In this document: positions 6,133 to 9,799 of the stretch, in pieces
How positions within the stretch are numbered: the first letter of the stretch is position 1
How the letters are laid out: each line of letters opens with the position of its first letter
Source: Hyphomicrobium sp.
GTDB taxonomy: Bacteria; Pseudomonadota; Alphaproteobacteria; Rhizobiales; Hyphomicrobiaceae
Assembly: GCA_030598645.1 (NCBI GenBank)
Contig: JAUVPN010000075.1
Location: 1 to 9,799, forward strand
Direction of reading: 5' to 3'
Length of the DNA: 9,799 nucleotides
The notes under the pieces: generated by a model
The model's input: the letters and a program-made list of their open reading frames with translations, nothing else
Told to the model about the DNA's origin: nothing
Databases searched by the model: none
Translations under genes and position numbers: made by a program

Positions 6133-9100
6133 ATGCCCAAGCGAACGGATATTGAAACCATCCTCATCATCGGAGCCGGACCTATCATTATCGGTCAGGC
6201 CTGCGAGTTCGACTATTCAGGAACACAAGCGTGTAAGGCCCTCAAAGATGAAGGTTATAGAATTGTCCTGATCAATTCGAACCCGGCGACGATCATGACT
6301 GACCCTGACCTCGCTGATGCGACCTACGTCGAGCCGATTACCCCCGAAATTGTCGCGAAGATATTAGAGGCGGAACGCCCTGATGCGTTGTTGCCTACCA
6401 TGGGGGGGCAGACTGCGCTCAATACCGCGTTGGCGCTGGAGAAGCAGGGCACCCTGTCGGCGTTAGGCGTTGAGTTGATTGGTGCGAGGGCGCCAGCGAT
6501 CGATAAGGCAGAAGACCGGCTGCTCTTTCGCGAGGCGATGACTAAGATTGGTTTAGAGACACCTCGCTCCATGTTGGTGAACGATCGCACGGAAGCTGGC
6601 GCCGCGCTGGAACATGCTGGGCTTCCGGCTATCATGCGTCCATCATTTACTTTGGGTGGAACCGGTGGGGGCATTGCCTACAACCGCGAAGAGTTCTTTG
6701 AGCTAATCGAGCGCGGTCTCGACGCGTCTCCAACAAACCAGGTGTTGGTCGAAGAAAGTGTTCTCGGATGGAAGGAATTCGAGATGGAGGTGGTCCGCGA
6801 CCATGCGGACAACTGCATCATTGTGTGCGCTATCGAGAACGTTGATCCTATGGGCGTGCACACTGGTGATAGCATTACCGTGGCGCCGGCGCTGACGCTC
6901 ACTGACAAGGAATACCAGGTCATGCGCAACGCCTCGATCGCGGTTTTGCGCGAGATTGGCGTTGAGACCGGCGGCTCCAATGTTCAGTTTGCTGTCAACC
7001 CGGAAGACGGGCGACTGGTCGTCATCGAAATGAACCCCCGTGTTTCGCGCTCGTCCGCGCTAGCCTCTAAGGCGACGGGTTTCCCAATTGCTAAGGTCGC
7101 CGCAAAGCTTGCTGTTGGCTACACGCTAGATGAGTTGGCCAACGATATCACAGGAGGTGCGACGCCGGCTTCATTTGAGCCGACGATTGATTACGTCGTC
7201 ACGAAGATCCCAAGGTTTACCTTTGAGAAATTCCCTGGCGCCGATTCCACACTCACGACGTCGATGAAGTCGGTCGGCGAAGTTATGGCGATTGGTAGGA
7301 CGTTCGCTGAAAGTGTGCAGAAGGCTCTGCGGTCAATGGAGACGGGCCTTTCCGGCTTTGACGACGTCGCGCTGGAAGGACTTGGCCTGGGTGATGACAA
7401 GAATGTCATTCGAGCCGCACTATCCAAGCCCACGCCAGACCGCTTGTTGAAAGTAGTACAAGCGCTGCGACTCGGCTTTGATCACGAACAGGTCTATGCG
7501 TCGTGCAAGATCGATCCTTGGTTCCTGGCACGGCTACAGGAAATCGTGGACCAGGAAGCGCGCGTCAAGGCGCATGGTCTCCCAAACAGTGAGTCACAGT
7601 TCCGAGGCCTAAAGGCCATGGGCTTTTCGGATTCGCGTTTGGCGAAACTTGCAGGTGTAGCGGAAGCCGAAGTGCGTCAGCAGCGGCGGGCCCTGGGAGT
7701 GGAGCCGGTGTACAAGCGCATCGACACGTGCGCAGCAGAGTTCGCCGCTCCGACGGCTTATATGTACTCGACTTATGAAAGTGGTCTGGTGGGTAAGCCT
7801 GGATGTGAGGCCCGACCCAGTGCTGCGGAAAAAATCATCATTCTAGGCGGCGGTCCTAACCGCATCGGCCAAGGCATCGAGTTTGACTATTGCTGCTGCC
7901 ATGCCTGCTTTGCACTGACAAAGGCGGGCTACGAGACCATCATGATCAACTGCAATCCCGAGACGGTCTCGACCGACTACGATACCTCCGATCGGTTATA
8001 TTTCGAGCCTCTCACCGCAGAGGATGTGCTTGAAATCATCGCTAAGGAGCAGACCCGCGGCACGGTCAAGGGCGTTATTGTTCAGTTTGGTGGGCAGACC
8101 CCGCTGAAACTTGCTGCCGCACTTGCCGCCGCTGGAGTGCCAATCCTGGGAACCTCGCCAGATGCGATTGATTTGGCGGAAGACCGCGATCGTTTCAATG
8201 CGCTCATCGATAAGCTAGGGCTTCAGCAGCCGCAAAGCGGTATCGCCCGAACTCCCGAAGAAGCGCGCGCGGTGGCGGACCGCATTGGCTATCCAGTGGT
8301 CATCCGCCCCTCCTATGTGCTTGGTGGTCGCGCCATGGAGATTGTGCACGACGGCACTGAGGTCGATCGCTACATAACACGCCTGTCAGCGACGCTAGAT
8401 AGGCCATCTGAGCTTGTTGTGTCGGACCAACGACCGTTGCTCATCGATCGCTATCTCTCGGACGCCGTCGAGGTCGACGTGGACTGCTTAGCCGATGGCA
8501 CTGATACATATATCGCCGGGATCATGGAGCACATAGAAGAAGCGGGGATCCATTCGGGTGATAGCGCTTGCTCGCTGCCGCCCTATTCGCTCACCGAGGA
8601 CTTCATTGACGAGCTCGGCCGCCAGGCACGCGAACTTGCGCATGCTCTTGGTGTTGTCGGTCTCATGAACGTGCAATTCGCGATAAAAGACGAGCAGGTC
8701 TACGTGCTTGAAGTTAATCCTCGAGCCAGCCGCACGGTGCCCTTTGTCGCCAAGGTGATAGGCAAACCCATCGCTGCGATAGCTGCGGAGGTCATGGCCG
8801 GCAAGCCATTGCGAGGCTTCAATCTTACGCCTGCCAAGGTAAACCACGTAGCCGTCAAGGAGGCGGTATTCCCATTTGCGCGCTTTCCGGGAGTGGATCC
8901 GATCCTAGGCCCAGAAATGCGCTCCACCGGCGAGGTCATGGGTATCGATCGCGAATTCGCGATGGCATTTGGCAAAGGCCAGCTCGGCGCTGGCCAAGTG
9001 CTGCCGACAAGCGGGACCGTATTCGTTTCTGTAAAAGAGAAGGATAAGGATCGGATAGTGACACCCGTAAAAGAATTAGTGGATATGGGCTTCAAGATTA

Positions 9101-9414
9101 TTGCGACGCGGGGCACCATGCGGCACCTCCACCAAAACGGCATTGAATGTCAGGGGATTAACAAGGTGTTGGAAGGTCGTCCCCACATCGTCGACGCAAT
9201 GAAGAACGCGGACGTAGATCTCGTATTCAACACCACGGAGGGTGCAAAAGCGTTGGCGGACAGCAAGGACATCAGGCGTACTGCCTTGCTTCATCATATC
9301 CCATATTATACAACGCTGGCCGGCGCGGTCGCGGTTACGCAGGCCATTAGAGCCCTTCAAAAGGGCACCTTGAGAGTTACCCCCCTGCAAAGTTTTGTAG
9401 CGCGGGCACTCTGA
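6133..9414 (+). CDS. carB: Carbamoyl phosphate synthetase large subunit CarB
   Basis: Uses two ATP, bicarbonate and ammonia from CarA to make carbamoyl phosphate in the cytoplasm. It has 1093 residues; the E. coli protein has 1073. The first ATP-grasp half (about 1-400) keeps R129, R169, E215, Q285, E299 and N301 at the same numbers as E. coli. An oligomerisation region follows (about 401-555). The second ATP-grasp half (about 565-935) has [28 protein letters not shown] near 725-737, and metal ligands E860 and N862 in LEVNPRASR. The C-terminal methylglyoxal synthase-like regulatory domain (about 955-1093) has the [12 protein letters not shown] and NTTEG segments that bind UMP or IMP in relatives, so inhibition by UMP is likely. 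ATG 6133 starts the conserved MPKRTDI and has AAAGG seven bases upstream. A TTG at 6049 would add 28 unconserved residues. The extra length against E. coli lies mostly in short loops near 551-561, 640-645 and 750-765. Confidence 0.98.
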   Translation: MPKRTDIETILIIGAGPIIIGQACEFDYSGTQACKALKDEGYRIVLINSNPATIMTDPDLADATYVEPITPEIVAKILEAERPDALLPTMGGQTALNTALALEKQGTLSALGVELIGARAPAIDKAEDRLLFREAMTKIGLETPRSMLVNDRTEAGAALEHAGLPAIMRPSFTLGGTGGGIAYNREEFFELIERGLDASPTNQVLVEESVLGWKEFEMEVVRDHADNCIIVCAIENVDPMGVHTGDSITVAPALTLTDKEYQVMRNASIAVLREIGVETGGSNVQFAVNPEDGRLVVIEMNPRVSRSSALASKATGFPIAKVAAKLAVGYTLDELANDITGGATPASFEPTIDYVVTKIPRFTFEKFPGADSTLTTSMKSVGEVMAIGRTFAESVQKALRSMETGLSGFDDVALEGLGLGDDKNVIRAALSKPTPDRLLKVVQALRLGFDHEQVYASCKIDPWFLARLQEIVDQEARVKAHGLPNSESQFRGLKAMGFSDSRLAKLAGVAEAEVRQQRRALGVEPVYKRIDTCAAEFAAPTAYMYSTYESGLVGKPGCEARPSAAEKIIILGGGPNRIGQGIEFDYCCCHACFALTKAGYETIMINCNPETVSTDYDTSDRLYFEPLTAEDVLEIIAKEQTRGTVKGVIVQFGGQTPLKLAAALAAAGVPILGTSPDAIDLAEDRDRFNALIDKLGLQQPQSGIARTPEEARAVADRIGYPVVIRPSYVLGGRAMEIVHDGTEVDRYITRLSATLDRPSELVVSDQRPLLIDRYLSDAVEVDVDCLADGTDTYIAGIMEHIEEAGIHSGDSACSLPPYSLTEDFIDELGRQARELAHALGVVGLMNVQFAIKDEQVYVLEVNPRASRTVPFVAKVIGKPIAAIAAEVMAGKPLRGFNLTPAKVNHVAVKEAVFPFARFPGVDPILGPEMRSTGEVMGIDREFAMAFGKGQLGAGQVLPTSGTVFVSVKEKDKDRIVTPVKELVDMGFKIIATRGTMRHLHQNGIECQGINKVLEGRPHIVDAMKNADVDLVFNTTEGAKALADSKDIRRTALLHHIPYYTTLAGAVAVTQAIRALQKGTLRVTPLQSFVARAL

Positions 9415-9421
9415 TATATTG

Positions 9422-9451
9422 GACCACTAGACCGAACGAGCGGGGGTGGTC
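9422..9451 (+). terminator. Possible stem-loop just after carB
   Basis: GACCAC (9422-9427) pairs perfectly with GTGGTC (9446-9451) across an 18-base loop, beginning eight bases after the carB stop. The bases that follow (TGTTCC) are only slightly T-rich. It could slow or end carB transcription, or protect the message end, but it lacks a proper T run. Confidence 0.25.
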
Positions 9452-9485
9452 TGTTCCACACGAGTTGAGAGACAGTGTGCGTAGC

Positions 9486-9511
9486 TGGCCCTGGCAGCCC
9501 TGCCAGGCCTA
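9486..9511 (+). repeat. Strong hairpin in the carB-greA gap
   Basis: CCTGGCA (9490-9496), loop GCCC, TGCCAGG (9501-9507) form a perfect 7-pair stem. After one C-C mismatch it can continue with three more pairs, to 9486 and 9511. It ends about 11 bases before the likely greA ribosome binding site and has no T run. It may be a leader structure of greA, a processing site or a partial terminator. The pairing is certain from the sequence; the role is not. Confidence 0.45.
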
Positions 9512-9533
9512 TGGGAGATGTTAGGAAATGACG

Positions 9534-9799
9534 ATGGAGCGGGTGCCGATGACCACTGAGGGGTTCGAGAAGCTCGAGACCGAGCTTTACCGCCTCAAGT
9601 CGGTGGAACGTCCCCGTATAATTCAACTGATCGCCGAAGCGCGTGAACACGGAGATCTTTCGGAGAATGCGGAATATCATGCCGCGAAGGAAGCGCAAGG
9701 CCTCAATGAGGCAAAAGTCGCTGACCTCGAGGATCGTTTAAGGCGGGCCGACGTGATCGATACCTCAAAGTTGTCCGGAGCGACGGTGAAGTTTGGCGC
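9534..9799 (+). CDS. greA: Transcription elongation factor GreA (partial, C-terminus off the window)
   Basis: GreA enters the secondary channel of stalled RNA polymerase and stimulates cleavage of the backtracked transcript so that elongation can resume. The 88 residues present are the N-terminal coiled-coil domain and the start of the linker to the FKBP-like C-terminal domain. The hallmark tip segment [18 protein letters not shown] is present, with acidic residues D41 and E44 that hold the catalytic magnesium at the same numbers as in E. coli. That numbering favours ATG 9534, which has AGGA seven bases upstream. ATG 9528, two codons earlier, is possible with GGAG (9514-9517) ten bases upstream. 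The gene lies 119 bases after carB on the same strand, an order I recall from rhizobial genomes. Whether it shares the car transcript is unclear because two hairpins lie in the gap. Confidence 0.95.
   Translation, partial: MERVPMTTEGFEKLETELYRLKSVERPRIIQLIAEAREHGDLSENAEYHAAKEAQGLNEAKVADLEDRLRRADVIDTSKLSGATVKFG

Overview
The window looks like chromosomal core DNA of an alphaproteobacterium, most likely of the Hyphomicrobiales (rhizobial) type. The evidence is moderately high GC, CarA and CarB of the alphaproteobacterial type, the order carA ... carB - greA, and a membrane-bound redox-type adenylate cyclase of a kind I associate with rhizobia. This placement is inference from remembered family features; no search was run. 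I see no tRNA, rRNA, CRISPR array, insertion sequence or phage gene.

Left part, minus strand (1-3021). At the left edge is the first 491 residues of a multidomain class III nucleotide cyclase. It has six membrane helices rich in histidine, resembling diheme cytochrome b membrane anchors, then a [2Fe-2S] ferredoxin domain, then the cyclase domain, which the window edge cuts. Upstream of it on the same strand is a complete 472-residue major facilitator superfamily drug-efflux-type transporter (DHA2/EmrB-like). The 129 bases between them hold a weak terminator-like inverted repeat. They may be separate transcription units.

Middle and right part, plus strand (3256-9799). A divergent intergenic region of 234 bases carries a plausible sigma70 promoter for carA and an imperfect palindrome just upstream of the transporter. 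Then come carA (glutaminase subunit of carbamoyl phosphate synthetase), two tandem paralogous genes for small exported proteins of unknown function, carB (the large synthetase subunit) and the start of greA (transcript cleavage factor). CarA and CarB form one enzyme that makes carbamoyl phosphate for arginine and pyrimidine synthesis. The exported pair lies between the two subunits with gaps of 162, 99 and 123 bases. All genes on this strand point the same way and could be co-transcribed, though each has its own ribosome binding site.

The parts worth attention are the predicted redox-to-cAMP signalling protein at the left edge and the duplicated exported-protein pair that splits carA from carB. 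The rest is ordinary housekeeping. I found no clearly new multi-gene system.
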